Assembly: GCA_905214905.1 (NCBI GenBank)
Contig: CAJMNK010000001.1
Location: 1-64,000 of the forward strand
DNA: 64,000 nucleotides
Reading direction: 5' to 3'
DNA from: an uncultured bacterium
Lineage (GTDB): Bacteria; Actinomycetota; Coriobacteriia; Coriobacteriales; Coriobacteriaceae
Shown here: one piece after another, positions 17,529 to 31,714 of the stretch
Position numbering within the stretch: the stretch's first letter is position 1
Layout of the letters: each line of letters begins with the position of its first letter
Program-made: the position numbers and the translations under genes
The notes under the pieces: model-generated
What the model saw: only the letters and a program-made list of their open reading frames with translations
What the model was told of the DNA's origin: nothing
The model's database searches: none

Positions 17529-17684
17529 TCTACGCTCAGCGAGCGTCATGGCAGGCGTTGCGTCGAAGTCCTATACACGGGACCGTTCATCCGTTTCGTT
17601 CGGTGATGATTGCCGGGGCGCGGCCCGTTTTGGGACTGTGGCTGATACTATGGATGCTCGCAAGCGATATGAATGAGGATGCTC

Positions 17685-19076
17685 ATGGCATATGATGAAA
17701 GGGAGACGGGGCTGACGGTCGAGGACCGTGGCTCCAAGTTGGGTCTCCCTCAAAACCAAGATGCAGAGGCCAATGTACTGGCCGCCATGCTGCTGTCGCC
17801 CGAGGTGGTCGAGGAGGCCCAGGTCGAGCTGCAGCCCGATGACTTCTACCGGCCCATTCATAAGACCATCTACACCGCGATGGTCGATATGTACAACAGC
17901 CGCATTCCCATCGACTCTATCTCGCTGATCGATTACCTGCGCAGCATCAACAAGCTTGATGCCGTGGGCGGCGAGGCCTACATTTTGGAGCTGATGGGTC
18001 AGACCCTGTCGCTCGTGAACTGGCAGCACCATGCCGCCATCGTCCGTCGCGACTCGATGCTACGCGAGCTGATCGGTGCCACCAACGAGATCAACGCACT
18101 GGCCTATAACGCCCCTACCGACACCAAAGAGGTCGTGGAGCTGGCCGAGAGCAAGCTGCTCAAGGTCACGGCGCGCGAGGTCAAGTCGAGCTATAAGACA
18201 CTGACCGAGTTTATGGTCGAGGCCTATAACGAGGCCGAGGAAGTGTGTAAGGCCGGCGGACAGGCCGCGGGCGTGCCCACCGGCTTCCCGTCGCTCGACC
18301 GCATGCTTATGGGTTTCCGCGAGGGCCAGCTCATCATTATCGGCGCCCGCCCTGCCGTGGGTAAGACGTCGTTCGCTCTGAACCTGGCGCTGAATGCCGC
18401 CGCTGCGGGCTATACCGTTGGCTTCTTTTCGCTGGAGATGTCGGGCAAGGAAATTGCCCAGCGCCTGATTTGCGCCTACGCCATGATTTCGATCAGCGAC
18501 TTCCGTACGGGCCGCATTAGCCCCGAGCAGTGGGCCAATATCAACGAGGCCACGCAGACTTTGTCTAAGCTCGACATTCTGATTGACGATACGCCCGGCA
18601 CCACGGTGACCGAGATCCGCGCCAAGAGCCGCCGCATGCTTCACAACAAGGAGAAGGCCATCATTATCCTGGACTACCTGCAGCTGGTGAGTCCTCCGCC
18701 GGGGCGTCGCTCCGAGAGCCGTACCGTCGAGGTCTCCGAGATGTCGCGTGGTTTAAAGATCATGGCCAAGGAGCTCAAGATTCCGTTGATCGCGCTGTCG
18801 CAGCTGTCGCGTCAGGTCGAGTCCCGTACCGGCAAACGCCCGCAGCTTTCCGACCTGCGTGAATCGGGCTCCATCGAGCAGGACGCCGACATCGTTATGT
18901 TCTTGGACCGCTCCGCCGACGAGGCCGAGGCCTCGCGTGACGATCGACCCGACGAGGGCGTTACGCGTATCGTCGTGGCCAAGAACCGTTCGGGCCCGAT
19001 CGGTGACGTCGACCTGATGTTCCTGCCGGCATCCACCAAGTTCTATGAGCTTGATGGGGCGCATACCGAGGAGTAG
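17685..19076 (+). CDS. dnaB: Replicative DNA helicase DnaB
   Basis: 463 residues from the ATG at 17685, chosen because TGAGGA lies 5 bases before it; in-frame ATGs at 17673 and 17679 are poorer. The N-terminal domain (LPQNQDAEANVLAAMLLSPE) recruits primase. The C-terminal RecA-like domain has Walker A GARPAVGKTS (about 219-228), FFSLEMSGKEIAQR, the Walker B region IIILDYLQL, and SQLSRQVESR with SDLRESGSIEQDAD. No intein is seen. It forms the hexamer that unwinds the fork. It follows the ribosomal operon, as in many genomes, but behind a terminator, so it probably has its own promoter. Confidence 0.97.
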   Translation: MAYDERETGLTVEDRGSKLGLPQNQDAEANVLAAMLLSPEVVEEAQVELQPDDFYRPIHKTIYTAMVDMYNSRIPIDSISLIDYLRSINKLDAVGGEAYILELMGQTLSLVNWQHHAAIVRRDSMLRELIGATNEINALAYNAPTDTKEVVELAESKLLKVTAREVKSSYKTLTEFMVEAYNEAEEVCKAGGQAAGVPTGFPSLDRMLMGFREGQLIIIGARPAVGKTSFALNLALNAAAAGYTVGFFSLEMSGKEIAQRLICAYAMISISDFRTGRISPEQWANINEATQTLSKLDILIDDTPGTTVTEIRAKSRRMLHNKEKAIIILDYLQLVSPPPGRRSESRTVEVSEMSRGLKIMAKELKIPLIALSQLSRQVESRTGKRPQLSDLRESGSIEQDADIVMFLDRSADEAEASRDDRPDEGVTRIVVAKNRSGPIGDVDLMFLPASTKFYELDGAHTEE

Positions 19077-19103
19077 GACAGGCGCCCGTTGCACGGGTAT
19101 ACT
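19075..19103 (+). promoter_or_regulatory. Likely purA promoter
   Basis: AGGACA (19075-19080) and TATACT (19098-19103) are 17 bases apart. The -35 matches 4 of 6 and the -10 matches 5 of 6. It overlaps the last bases of dnaB and lies 67 bases before purA. Confidence 0.5.
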
Positions 19104-19160
19104 GGGAATGTTTTGTGCTTCTGCGTGCCGGCGTGGCGCGTAGACAGTCCATGAATGTAA

Positions 19161-20456
<1,296 letters not shown>

Positions 20457-20478
20457 TCGGCACTATTCGGTTATTGCG

Positions 20479-20524
20479 ATATACCCCTTTGCAGCCCAAG
20501 CGGGCGGCCGAGGGGTATATTTGC
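20479..20524 (+). terminator. Terminator after purA
   Basis: ATATACCCCT pairs with AGGGGTATAT, with an inner GCCC/GGGC stem, followed by TTTG. The T-run is short. Confidence 0.7.
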
Positions 20525-20577
20525 TTTGTAATGGGTCCGCATGGTTGGCGGGCCGTTCATCCATAGAGGAGGCACCC

Positions 20578-21882
20578 TTGAAGGCGGACACTCAAACCAT
20601 CGACATCCTGTTGTTGGGCAGCGGCGGCCGCGAGCATGCTCTGGCAGCTAAGCTCGCAGCATCACCGCGCGCCGGCAAGCTCTACATTGCGCCGGGTAAC
20701 GGCGGCACCGCGAGCTGCGGCGAGAACGTGGTTCTCGACGATTGCGATCCTGCGGCCGTGGCGGCGTTTGCCCAGAGCCACGGATGCGGACTTGTGGTAA
20801 TTGGCCCCGAGGCTCCGCTCGTGGCGGGCGTAGCCGATGCCGTGCGCGCGGCGGGCATTCCCTGCTTTGGCCCGGGTGCCGAGGGCGCTCAGATGGAGGG
20901 CTCCAAGCTGTTCTCCAAGCAGCTCATGGAGCGTGCCGGCATTCCGACGGCCGCCTACGGCTCGTTTACTGACGAGGCTTCGGCTCTTGCCTATGTGCGC
21001 GAGCAGGGTGCCCCGCTGGTCGTGAAGGCTGACGGCCTGGCCGCGGGCAAGGGCGTTATCGTGGCGACTGAGCTTGCGCAGGCCGAGGAAGCCGTGCGCG
21101 AGTGCTTTGGCGGCACCTTTGGCGATGCCGGCAACACCGTTGTCATTGAGGAAATGCTGGTTGGCCCCGAGTGCTCGCTGCTGGCCTTTACCGACGGCAA
21201 GACCGTGCGTCCTATGGCCACCTCGCAGGATCACAAGCGTGCGCTCGAGGGCGACCTTGGCCCCAACACCGGCGGCATGGGCGTTTACAGCCCGGTGCCC
21301 ATCGTGACCGACGAGGAGCACGCCACGATGGTGGCGGTCATGGAGCAGACCGTGGCCGAGCTTGTCGCCGAGGGCATCGACTACCGCGGCTGCCTGTACG
21401 GAGGCTTTATGCTCACCCCCGCCGGCCCCAAGGTGCTGGAGTTCAACGCCCGCTTTGGCGACCCTGAGACGCAGGTCGTGCTGCCGCGCCTCAAGAACGA
21501 CCTGGTCGAGGTCATGCTGGCTTGTGCCAACTGCGAGCTCGATCAGATTGAGCTCGATTGGCGTGACGAGTGGGCCGTGGCTGTTGTCCTGACGAGCGCG
21601 GGCTACCCCGGCAGCTACGAGAAGGGCAAAGTCATCACCGGCATCGCCGACGCCGAGGCCATGGAGAACGTGACCGTGTACCATGCCGGCACCGCCGTGG
21701 TGGATGGCCAGCTCGTGACCAACGGCGGCCGTGTGCTTGCCGTGACCGCGCTGGGCGACACGTTCGAGAACGCCCGCAACCTTGCCTACGAGGCTTGCGA
21801 GAAGATTGATTTTGAGGGCAAGACCCTGCGTCATGACATCGGTCTGCGCGCGCTGCGTGGCCGCGACGCCTGGGATGCCTAA
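20578..21882 (+). CDS. purD: Phosphoribosylamine-glycine ligase
   Basis: 434 residues from a TTG at 20578, where AGAGGAGG sits 5 bases upstream. The open frame runs back to 20407 but crosses the purA terminator. It contains [13 protein letters not shown] at the N-terminus, [10 protein letters not shown], the ATP-grasp elements [13 protein letters not shown] and [22 protein letters not shown], and [11 protein letters not shown]. It makes glycinamide ribonucleotide, the second step of purine synthesis. It is followed by a Nudix gene 21 bases later, so the two are co-transcribed. Confidence 0.97.
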   Translation: MKADTQTIDILLLGSGGREHALAAKLAASPRAGKLYIAPGNGGTASCGENVVLDDCDPAAVAAFAQSHGCGLVVIGPEAPLVAGVADAVRAAGIPCFGPGAEGAQMEGSKLFSKQLMERAGIPTAAYGSFTDEASALAYVREQGAPLVVKADGLAAGKGVIVATELAQAEEAVRECFGGTFGDAGNTVVIEEMLVGPECSLLAFTDGKTVRPMATSQDHKRALEGDLGPNTGGMGVYSPVPIVTDEEHATMVAVMEQTVAELVAEGIDYRGCLYGGFMLTPAGPKVLEFNARFGDPETQVVLPRLKNDLVEVMLACANCELDQIELDWRDEWAVAVVLTSAGYPGSYEKGKVITGIADAEAMENVTVYHAGTAVVDGQLVTNGGRVLAVTALGDTFENARNLAYEACEKIDFEGKTLRHDIGLRALRGRDAWDA

Positions 21883-21903
21883 AGTCCGAGAGGAATGAGA
21901 CGG

Positions 21904-22599
21904 ATGGACGAGAAGAACGAAGAGCTCGTGGACGCGCAGATCGTCGAAGAGGGCAGCCGCATGTATGGGCACGCCGAGGGCGAGCCTGGTGGCGAGGTCG
22001 CTGACGAGCCGTCGCTGGTACTGGGCGACGACGACCCGCACGATGCCGAGCTGCACGAGAAGATTCTTTCGGAGGAGTGTGCCTGGAAGGGCAAGATCCT
22101 CGACGTCCACCGTCTTGAGGTTGAGCTGCCCAACGGTCACCGCAGCGCCCGCGATATCGTTCGCCATCCGGGTGCGGCGGCCGTTGTGGCACTGACCGAG
22201 AGCGGCAAGATTGTACTGGTGCGTCAGTACCGCACCGCCATCGACCGCGTGACGGTCGAGATTCCCGCCGGCAAGCTCGATCCAGGCGAGGACCCGCTCG
22301 ATTGCGCCAAGCGCGAGCTGCATGAGGAGACGGGCTTTAGGGCCGGTCGCATTCGCTTTTTGACGTCGATTGTCACGTCCTGCGGCTTCTGTGACGAGAT
22401 CATTCACATCTACTTGGCTACCAAGCTCGAGTTTGATGCGCCCAACCCCGATGATGACGAGTTTGTCAACGTGGACCTGGTGCCGCTGCACGAGCTGATC
22501 GACGCCGTACTCGACGGCAAGATCGAAGACGCCAAGACCGTTGTGGGTGCCTTGGCTTGCGATAGCATCGCACACAGGCTGGGCGGAACTGAGCTTTAA
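21904..22599 (+). CDS. Nudix hydrolase, ADP-ribose pyrophosphatase type
   Basis: 231 residues. The Nudix box GKLDPGEDPLDCAKRELHEE is at about 123-142, and the preceding VRQYRTAIDRVTVEIPAG is characteristic of ADP-ribose pyrophosphatases. The start at 21904 has GAGAGGA 9 bases upstream; the ATG at 21895 is too close to it. Residues 1-52 are an acidic extension not typical of the family. It probably hydrolyses ADP-ribose or related nucleotide sugars. Substrate choice is inferred from the flanking motif only. It ends the purD operon before a terminator. Confidence 0.88.
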   Translation: MDEKNEELVDAQIVEEGSRMYGHAEGEPGGEVADEPSLVLGDDDPHDAELHEKILSEECAWKGKILDVHRLEVELPNGHRSARDIVRHPGAAAVVALTESGKIVLVRQYRTAIDRVTVEIPAGKLDPGEDPLDCAKRELHEETGFRAGRIRFLTSIVTSCGFCDEIIHIYLATKLEFDAPNPDDDEFVNVDLVPLHELIDAVLDGKIEDAKTVVGALACDSIAHRLGGTEL

Positions 22600-22609
22600 A
22601 AGCGAGGGC

Positions 22610-22650
22610 GACCCTGGGGCAAACACTACTGATTATTTTGCCCCAGGGTC
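22610..22650 (+). terminator. Hairpin terminator after the Nudix gene
   Basis: GACCCTGGGGCAAA pairs with TTTGCCCCAGGGTC (14 bp, perfect) around a 13-base loop. The T-run is weak. Confidence 0.75.
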
Positions 22651-22680
22651 TTACGTTATTGTTTTATCTCCGAGGACTGC

Positions 22681-24453
22681 ATGTTTAGAAGGTTTTTGTC
22701 TTATTACAAGCCCCAGATGGGGCTTTTTGTTGCTGATACTGTTTGCGCTCTGGTGCTTGCCGCCATTGACCTTGCGTTCCCCATTATCCTGCGCAATTTG
22801 ACCGGTGGGCTATTTACTCAGGGTCAGGCTGCCATTATGCAGGCGCTCGGCATGATCGCGGTGGGCTTGGTGCTGATGTATGCCGTCCGCTGCGCCTGCC
22901 GCTATTTTGTGAGCTATTGGGGTCACGTGATGGGCGCGCGCATGGAGTCCAAAATGCGCGAGGACCTGTTTGACCAGTATGAGCGCTTTAGCTTTGCGTA
23001 CTTTGACCGCAACAGCTCGGGCGACATGATGAGCCGCGTGGTCAACGACCTGTTCGATATCTGCGAGGCGGCGCACCACGTGCCCGAGTGGATTATTATC
23101 TGCGGCATCGAGATCGTCGGCTCGTTTGTGATCCTCTTTGCTATTGCCCCGGTGCTGGCGCTTGCCATGGCCGTGGTGACGGCGGCGTTTGCGGTCATCA
23201 TGTTTTGGCAGAACATGCGCATGCGCGAGGTCTTTAGCGACAATCGCAAAAAGATCAGCGGCATCAATGCGCAGCTGCAGGATTCGCTGGCGGGCATGCG
23301 CGTGGTCAAGAGCTTTGCCAATGAGGAGACCGAACGTTTCAAGTTCCGCGCCTCCAACAATCGCTACCTTTCGTCCAAAGAGAACATGTACCACGCCATG
23401 GGCGTCTATACCGCGACGTATGGCCTGCTCTCGGGCGTGCTCTACGTGATCGTGGTGCTGCTCGGCGGCTGGCTGGTGGCTCAGGGACAGCTGCAGGCGG
23501 TCGATATGGCGACCTTTGCACTCTATATTTCGCTGTTCTGCACGCCGCTCGAGACACTCGTCAATTCGGCCGAAACGTATCAGAAGGCTATCGCCGGCTT
23601 TAAGCGTATGGACGAGGTGCTCTCGACCGCGCCGGATATCCAGGACAAGCCGGGCGCTACGGATCTGCAGGTGACTGCCGGCGCCGTGGAGTATCACGAC
23701 GTGTGCTTTAACTACGAGGATGTTGAGCTGGGCGAGGGCGATGCCGACGAGCGTACCGTTATCGACCATATGGACCTGTCCATCAAGCCCGGGCAGACCA
23801 TCGCTTTGGTTGGCCCTTCGGGCGGTGGCAAGTCCACGACCTGTTCGCTGCTGCCGCGCTTTTATGACGTGGCCGCCGGATCCATTAGCATCGACGGCCA
23901 GGACGTGCGCGATGTGACGCAGCGGAGCCTGCGTCGCGCCATCGGCCTGGTGCAGCAGGATGTCTATCTGTTTGACGGCACGATTGGCGAGAACATCGCC
24001 TACGGCAAGCCGGGCGCTACGGCGGAAGAGATCGCCGAGGCCGCCCGTCGCGCCAACATCGATGCCTTTATCGAGTCGCTTCCACAGGGCTATGACACGG
24101 TCGTGGGCGAGCGCGGCAGCCGTCTTTCGGGCGGACAGAAACAGCGCGTTGCCATCGCGCGTGTGTTTCTCAAGAATCCCAAAATCTTGATCTTGGACGA
24201 GGCGACGAGTGCTTTGGATAACGAGAGCGAGGAGGCAGTCCAGGAGTCGCTCGAAGAGCTGGCACGCGGCCGCACCACGATTATCATCGCCCACCGTCTC
24301 TCGACCATTAAACATGCCGATGAGATTGCGACCGTTGAGCATGGTCGCGTTGTGGAACGTGGCACGCATGAACAGCTTCTCGCCCGTGGCGGCACCTATG
24401 CCCGTTACTATCGAATGCAGTTCGAAGGTGCGCGTGCGCACGAGCTCGACTGA
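22681..24453 (+). CDS. ABC exporter, fused membrane and ATPase domains
   Basis: 590 residues. An N-terminal six-span ABC type-1 membrane domain (about 1-320) precedes an ATPase domain with Walker A GPSGGGKST (about 378-386), Q-loop VQQDVYLFDG, signature LSGGQKQR (about 481), Walker B ILILDEATSALD (about 502) and switch IAHRLST. This is the MsbA/multidrug exporter architecture working as a dimer; the substrate cannot be told. An acidic insert (VELGEGDADERT) precedes the ATPase core. The next gene begins 20 bases after it and is probably co-transcribed. Confidence 0.92.
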   Translation: MFRRFLSYYKPQMGLFVADTVCALVLAAIDLAFPIILRNLTGGLFTQGQAAIMQALGMIAVGLVLMYAVRCACRYFVSYWGHVMGARMESKMREDLFDQYERFSFAYFDRNSSGDMMSRVVNDLFDICEAAHHVPEWIIICGIEIVGSFVILFAIAPVLALAMAVVTAAFAVIMFWQNMRMREVFSDNRKKISGINAQLQDSLAGMRVVKSFANEETERFKFRASNNRYLSSKENMYHAMGVYTATYGLLSGVLYVIVVLLGGWLVAQGQLQAVDMATFALYISLFCTPLETLVNSAETYQKAIAGFKRMDEVLSTAPDIQDKPGATDLQVTAGAVEYHDVCFNYEDVELGEGDADERTVIDHMDLSIKPGQTIALVGPSGGGKSTTCSLLPRFYDVAAGSISIDGQDVRDVTQRSLRRAIGLVQQDVYLFDGTIGENIAYGKPGATAEEIAEAARRANIDAFIESLPQGYDTVVGERGSRLSGGQKQRVAIARVFLKNPKILILDEATSALDNESEEAVQESLEELARGRTTIIIAHRLSTIKHADEIATVEHGRVVERGTHEQLLARGGTYARYYRMQFEGARAHELD

Positions 24454-24472
24454 TTGATATGACAGGAAGTTT

Positions 24473-25438
24473 ATGGCTGACAAGAACCCTTTGACTCCGG
24501 AAGAAGTGACGGAGTTATTCTCCGAAATCGATGCATCCGGTGTCTTGGATCCCACGCTTGCCAAAAAGCGAACCGAGCGCATGCGTGAGAAGGAGGCTGC
24601 GGCCAAGCGCGGTGACAAAGCTGCGCTAGCGCAGCTGCGCAGCGAGGACCGCGCGAGCCAGGCAAAACATATCGACCCGCTGTCCGAGGACGATCCTTCG
24701 GGCTCGCAGGTGAGCCATACCATTACGAAGACCGCGATGGCCGTGGTCATCGGTATTTTGGTGCTGATCGTGGGCATGCAGATTGGCTACGGCGTGATGC
24801 GCCGTCTGAATACCGCCAATCTGTCCGAGAGCGTTTCGGTCGATACCGTTTCGACGGCGCTGAAGGGCGGCCTTGAGTGGGGCAACGGCTTTACGCAGTT
24901 CCCGCTCGACTTTACCGTCGATGAAGCCGATGAGCGTACGGGCACGGTCGAGGTGACGGTGTTGGACACATCGTCTGCCAACGAGCTCGAGCTGCTGTCC
25001 AACGGGCAGATTCAGGCCGCGGCACTTGCGACCAACGCGCTGCTCAACGATAAGATTGACCGCGTGGTGTATAACGTTCACGCCTATATCGACGAGGATA
25101 GCAACATTCAGCACGATTCCTTCTTTGGCATGTTTCCCGCTCAGGGCCACCAGAGCGCCATCCTGACGTTCGTGTGGACCAAGAGCTCATCCAACGCTAC
25201 GAGTATCGACTGGAAGATGCGCATCGTGAGTATGGATGACACCATCGCCGAGCGCATTCAGAAGCAGGTGAACTCGGTGTCGTCGTTGATTGAGGACCCG
25301 GTGGTGAGCCAGACCAAGATTGACGAGGAAAAGGCCGAACGTGACCTGGAGCATCGTCTGCATGGCCGCGAGATTTTCCGCGGCGGCAAGCCCGACCAAA
25401 CGCCGTCCGAACTGCTGGAGCAGGACAAGAAAAAGTAA
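24473..25438 (+). CDS. Hypothetical single-span membrane protein
   Basis: 321 residues. A charged cytoplasmic N-terminus (about 1-82, with the Lys/Arg/Glu-rich helix RTERMREKEAAAKRGDKA) is followed by one hydrophobic span (about 84-105) and a large outer domain of mixed alpha/beta character. It ends with a charged tail. I do not recognise a domain. It lies 20 bases after the ABC exporter with the ribosome site ACAGGAAG, so a partner role to that exporter is possible but unproven. Confidence 0.7.
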   Translation: MADKNPLTPEEVTELFSEIDASGVLDPTLAKKRTERMREKEAAAKRGDKAALAQLRSEDRASQAKHIDPLSEDDPSGSQVSHTITKTAMAVVIGILVLIVGMQIGYGVMRRLNTANLSESVSVDTVSTALKGGLEWGNGFTQFPLDFTVDEADERTGTVEVTVLDTSSANELELLSNGQIQAAALATNALLNDKIDRVVYNVHAYIDEDSNIQHDSFFGMFPAQGHQSAILTFVWTKSSSNATSIDWKMRIVSMDDTIAERIQKQVNSVSSLIEDPVVSQTKIDEEKAERDLEHRLHGREIFRGGKPDQTPSELLEQDKKK

Positions 25439-25444
25439 GAGGCC

Positions 25445-25486
25445 ATTATCCCGCGTGAGCCACAAGCCCACGCGGGATAATTTTTC
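25445..25486 (+). terminator. Terminator after the ABC exporter operon
   Basis: ATTATCCCGCGTG pairs perfectly with CACGCGGGATAAT (13 bp), followed by TTTTT. Confidence 0.93.
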
Positions 25487-25507
25487 TGGGACGGGGATTA
25501 AAAAATC

Positions 25508-25635
25508 ATTATGCATAGAAAGTCATAATTATCATTTCGTAAACATTTCGATGAAATTAACGCCATGGAGCATACTTGCGGTTACAATACCGCGAGGCCT
25601 AACTACCAACCTTTAAGCCGGTCCCGTGAGACCGG
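25508..25635 (+). promoter_or_regulatory. carAB leader: inverted repeat, -10 element and hairpin
   Basis: Three items are visible. An inverted repeat ATTATG-N10-CATAAT (25508-25529) could be a repressor site of ArgR or another type, but is not a clear ARG box. A -10-like TACAAT at 25583-25588 lacks a good -35. A leader hairpin CCGGTC/GACCGG (25618-25635) ends just before the ribosome site GAAGGAG. Control by arginine or pyrimidines would be expected for carAB, but the sequence does not decide which. Confidence 0.4.
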
Positions 25636-25646
25636 GAAGGAGAATT

Positions 25647-27092
25647 ATGGCGAATAACCATACCGCGGGCACTGCTGCCCGCACCATCGCGCCCAGCGAA
25701 CTTTGCCAGCGTATGCTGGCAAAAACCAGTAAGGGCATCTGCGGTCCCTGCATCCTGTACCTTGAGGATGGGACCATTTTTTATGGACGTTCATGCGGCG
25801 CCGAGGGCACCGCGACCGGCGAAGTCTGCTTCAACACCTCGCTCGAGGGCTATTTTGAGGTCATGACCGATCCGAGCTATGCCGGCCAAATCGTAACCAT
25901 GACCTATCCGCAGATCGGCAACTACGGCATCGATGAGACCGACGTCCAGTCGGCCTTCCCCGGTGACGCCGCTCGCCCTGCGAGCGCTCCGGCCATGCGT
26001 GGCATGATCGTGCGCGACATGTGCGCCACGCCTTCTAACTGGCGTTCTGCCGAAAGCGTGCCGGAGTACCTGCGCGCCCACGGTATCGTCGCTATCGAGG
26101 GCGTCGACACCCGCGCCTTGGTGCGCCACCTGCGCGACAACGGCTCCAAGATGGGCATTATCTCGACCGAGGTCTTTGACGTCGACGAACTTGCCGAGCG
26201 TCTGGCCGCAGCCCCCACGTTGGTGGGCGAGAACCTGGTCAAGACCGTGAGCTGCCCTGAGCCCCATGCCTTTGCTGCGAGCGACCTGCCTACTACGCAT
26301 GATTTTGCGCTCACCGCCGCCGCCCCTGCCCGCCACAAGGTGGTTGCCTACGACTGCGGCGTGAAGCGCGGCATTCTGGAGGGCCTGGTCCGCGCCGGCT
26401 GCGATCTTACCGTCGTGCCGTGGGATACGCCCGCGAGTGAGGTGCTCGACATGAATCCCGATGGCGTCTTTTTGTCCAACGGCCCCGGCGACCCCGATGC
26501 CGTGGTGGAGACCTACGAGCAGGTGCAGCAGCTGATCGGCAAGGTGCCGGTCTTTGGTATTTGCCTGGGTCATCAGATGATCAGCCTGGCCTGCGGCGCT
26601 CAGATGGAAAAGCTTAAGTTCGGTCACCGCGGTGGTAACCAGCCGGTTATGAACCTGGTGAGCCGCCGCGTGGAGATTACCGCGCAAAACCATGGCTTTG
26701 GCCTGCTGTTCCCCAGCTTGGGCAAACTTGTCCCCGAGCTTTCCGGTGGCGAGACCGAGCACGCGGCCGATGGCGACCTGCGCGTCTGGGTGCGCCGCGG
26801 TATCGCGCCGGTCGTGATGAACGAGCGCTTCGGCCGCATTCGCCTGACGCATGTGAACCTCAACGACGGCACCGCCGAGGGCATCCAACTGCTCGACGCG
26901 CCGTGCTTCTCGGTGCAGTACCACCCCGAGGCCTCGCCCGGCCCCACCGATGCCCACTATCTCTTTACCGCCTTTACGCGACTCATGGACGGCGAGGAGA
27001 ACTACCTGGACATCGACACCGCGAAGGACCGCCTCGCCGGCTGGAATTTCGCCGAGTCCGAGAACGCCGCGATCGAGACCGAGGAGAACTAG
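25647..27092 (+). CDS. carA: Carbamoyl-phosphate synthase small subunit
   Basis: 481 residues, about 100 longer than usual, with an N-terminal extension (about 1-35), extra loops and a C-terminal tail after the last active-site residues. It contains [38 protein letters not shown], the amidotransferase nucleophile in GICLGHQM (C306), and the catalytic [11 protein letters not shown]. It releases ammonia from glutamine for CarB. The start at 25647 has GAAGGAG upstream. It is followed by carB after one base, so the pair is translated together. Confidence 0.97.
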   Translation: MANNHTAGTAARTIAPSELCQRMLAKTSKGICGPCILYLEDGTIFYGRSCGAEGTATGEVCFNTSLEGYFEVMTDPSYAGQIVTMTYPQIGNYGIDETDVQSAFPGDAARPASAPAMRGMIVRDMCATPSNWRSAESVPEYLRAHGIVAIEGVDTRALVRHLRDNGSKMGIISTEVFDVDELAERLAAAPTLVGENLVKTVSCPEPHAFAASDLPTTHDFALTAAAPARHKVVAYDCGVKRGILEGLVRAGCDLTVVPWDTPASEVLDMNPDGVFLSNGPGDPDAVVETYEQVQQLIGKVPVFGICLGHQMISLACGAQMEKLKFGHRGGNQPVMNLVSRRVEITAQNHGFGLLFPSLGKLVPELSGGETEHAADGDLRVWVRRGIAPVVMNERFGRIRLTHVNLNDGTAEGIQLLDAPCFSVQYHPEASPGPTDAHYLFTAFTRLMDGEENYLDIDTAKDRLAGWNFAESENAAIETEEN

Positions 27093-27093
27093 C

Positions 27094-30408
<3,315 letters not shown>

Positions 30409-30420
30409 TGTGACCTGGTC

Positions 30421-30505
30421 GGCCGGGGCGGCAGCCGGACACTTTCTCTCGGAAACTGGGCTTCGCGAAGTTTTCCGAGAGAAAGGACCGCCTCCCGCCC
30501 CGGCC
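30421..30505. repeat. Nested palindrome with a CTTCGCGAAG core, family B copy 1
   Basis: The outer arms GGCCGGGGCGG / CCGCCCCGGCC (30421-30431, 30495-30505) enclose an inner palindrome (30442-30485) with CTTTCTCTCGGAAA arms around CTGGGCTTCGCGAAG. The inner part is homologous, in inverted orientation, to 35683-35728. It may also end carB transcription, though there is no T-run. Confidence 0.75.
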
Positions 30506-30578
30506 TACGGTGACTCGGTTGCACCGTGTGCTGCCGAAGGGGCTTTGTGCGATGACTAGGGCTGAATAGAAAATGAGT

Positions 30579-30618
30579 GTGGGCGCCGTCGTTCGTTTGA
30601 ACGACAGCGCCCACGTTT
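30579..30618. terminator. Bidirectional terminator between carB and gntR
   Basis: GTGGGCGC-C-GTCGTTC pairs with GAACGAC-A-GCGCCCAC around GTTT, followed by TTTTG on the plus side, with an A-run on the other side. Confidence 0.85.
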
Positions 30619-30623
30619 TGGAT

Positions 30624-31406
30624 TTATTGGGCTGTGGCAGTGAAGGTTGTTTTGTCGGCGGCGATGTGCACGTGCAGCTTTGCCTGACCGTCGCAGCTGA
30701 TGAGCACGCCTACCTCGAACGGGGTTCCCGTCTTGTCGTAGGTCGAACGCACGATGCGCATTGCCGCCTTACCGGTGTTCTGTCCCAAAAGGCGCGCCTC
30801 ATGCTTGTCGAGGTTGACCGCCTCGTAGACGGCATCGACGCTTGCGGGCAGGATGCCGGTCTTTTCCGCGATATAGGCGTAGAGCGAGCCATCCACGTCT
30901 TTGCGCGTGAGCTCGGGGCAAAGTGACACGGGGATATAGACGTAGTTGAGCTCCATGGGTTTGTCGTTGGCGAGACGCAGGCGGCGAATCTCCCAGACGG
31001 GTGTCCCTTCGGGCACTTTGAGCCCGGAGGCGATGCCACGGATGGCCGGTATGCTTGAAAAGGCGAGAATCTGCGAGCTCGGAACCCGTCCCGCTTCGCG
31101 CATCCGCGCGCTGAAATTCAGGGCCAGGTCGATGCCGGGCGCTGAGGTTTGGGGCTTGATGAACGTGCCCTGCCCGCGTTTGCGCACCACGCGCCCCTCG
31201 ATGACGAGATCTTGGAAACAGCGGCGCACGGTCGCGCGCGATAACTCCAGCCGCTCACAGATTTCGAGCTCGCGTGGCAGCGGCGTCTTGGTGTCGAACG
31301 CCTGGCTGGCGATAAGCAGAGCGATTCGATGTTTAAGTTGGACATAGAGCGGCGTATCACCGCTGCGATCGAAGGGTTCGGAGGCGAGAAACGAGATCAT
31401 GTCCAT
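30624..31406 (-). CDS. GntR/HutC-family regulator with UTRA domain
   Basis: 260 residues from 31406, where GGAGGT lies 5 bases upstream on the minus strand. The N-terminal winged helix (about 18-85) has PLYVQLKHRI, LPRELEICERLELSRATVRRCFQDL and GRVVRKRGQGTFI, a GntR fingerprint. The C-terminal UTRA domain (about 100-250) has VWEIRRLRLANDKPM and VDAVYEAVNLDKHEARLL. Such proteins bind sugar phosphates or similar ligands and usually repress nearby uptake genes. It is divergent from a mannose-family PTS, and a 15-bp palindrome sits in that operon's promoter, so repression of the PTS is the natural inference. Confidence 0.92.
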   Translation of the reverse strand: MDMISFLASEPFDRSGDTPLYVQLKHRIALLIASQAFDTKTPLPRELEICERLELSRATVRRCFQDLVIEGRVVRKRGQGTFIKPQTSAPGIDLALNFSARMREAGRVPSSQILAFSSIPAIRGIASGLKVPEGTPVWEIRRLRLANDKPMELNYVYIPVSLCPELTRKDVDGSLYAYIAEKTGILPASVDAVYEAVNLDKHEARLLGQNTGKAAMRIVRSTYDKTGTPFEVGVLISCDGQAKLHVHIAADKTTFTATAQ

Positions 31407-31485
31407 GGGGTACCTCCATGTCGTGAGCATACGTGACATGGTCTGACACTGCGGGACAAACCGGTGATATCAGGCCCGATTCTTG

Positions 31486-31515
31486 TTGATATGTATGGTA
31501 CATAAGGAACATAAA
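31486..31515 (+). promoter_or_regulatory. PTS operon promoter with an operator between -35 and -10
   Basis: TTGATA (31486-31491) and CATAAA (31510-31515) lie 18 bases apart. Between them is the perfect inverted repeat TATGTA-TGG-TACATA (31490-31504), the right size and position for a GntR-family dimer to block RNA polymerase. Promoter elements match 5 of 6 and 4 of 6. Confidence 0.55.
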
Positions 31516-31605
31516 ACATTTACCAGGCAATCTACCTGCTATTTTAAAAATAATTGGAAGAAAAAATAATTTAGGCACAAAAATAGTTGCTACCGTTAAC
31601 CGATG

Positions 31606-31628
31606 AATAGTTGCCGTTCGCAACTATT
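31606..31628 (+). promoter_or_regulatory. AATAGTTGC palindrome in the PTS leader
   Basis: AATAGTTGC-CGTTC-GCAACTATT is a 9-bp inverted repeat followed by TTTC, with a third AATAGTTGC half-site at 31582-31590. It could be an attenuator-like hairpin in the roughly 200-base leader or a second regulator's binding site. Confidence 0.5.
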
Positions 31629-31714
31629 TTCTTGTACCGAACATGCCCCAGCGCAACAATAATCTCGGCAAAAAGCAAAGCCGTGCGATACACGGCAGGT
31701 CGAGAGGAGACCGC

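Noticed and set aside
26950..27093. N-terminal extension of CarB reaching into carA
   Set aside because: The family start MPKRTDIKR at 27094 follows GAGGAG, and the extension overlaps the CarA coding sequence out of frame.
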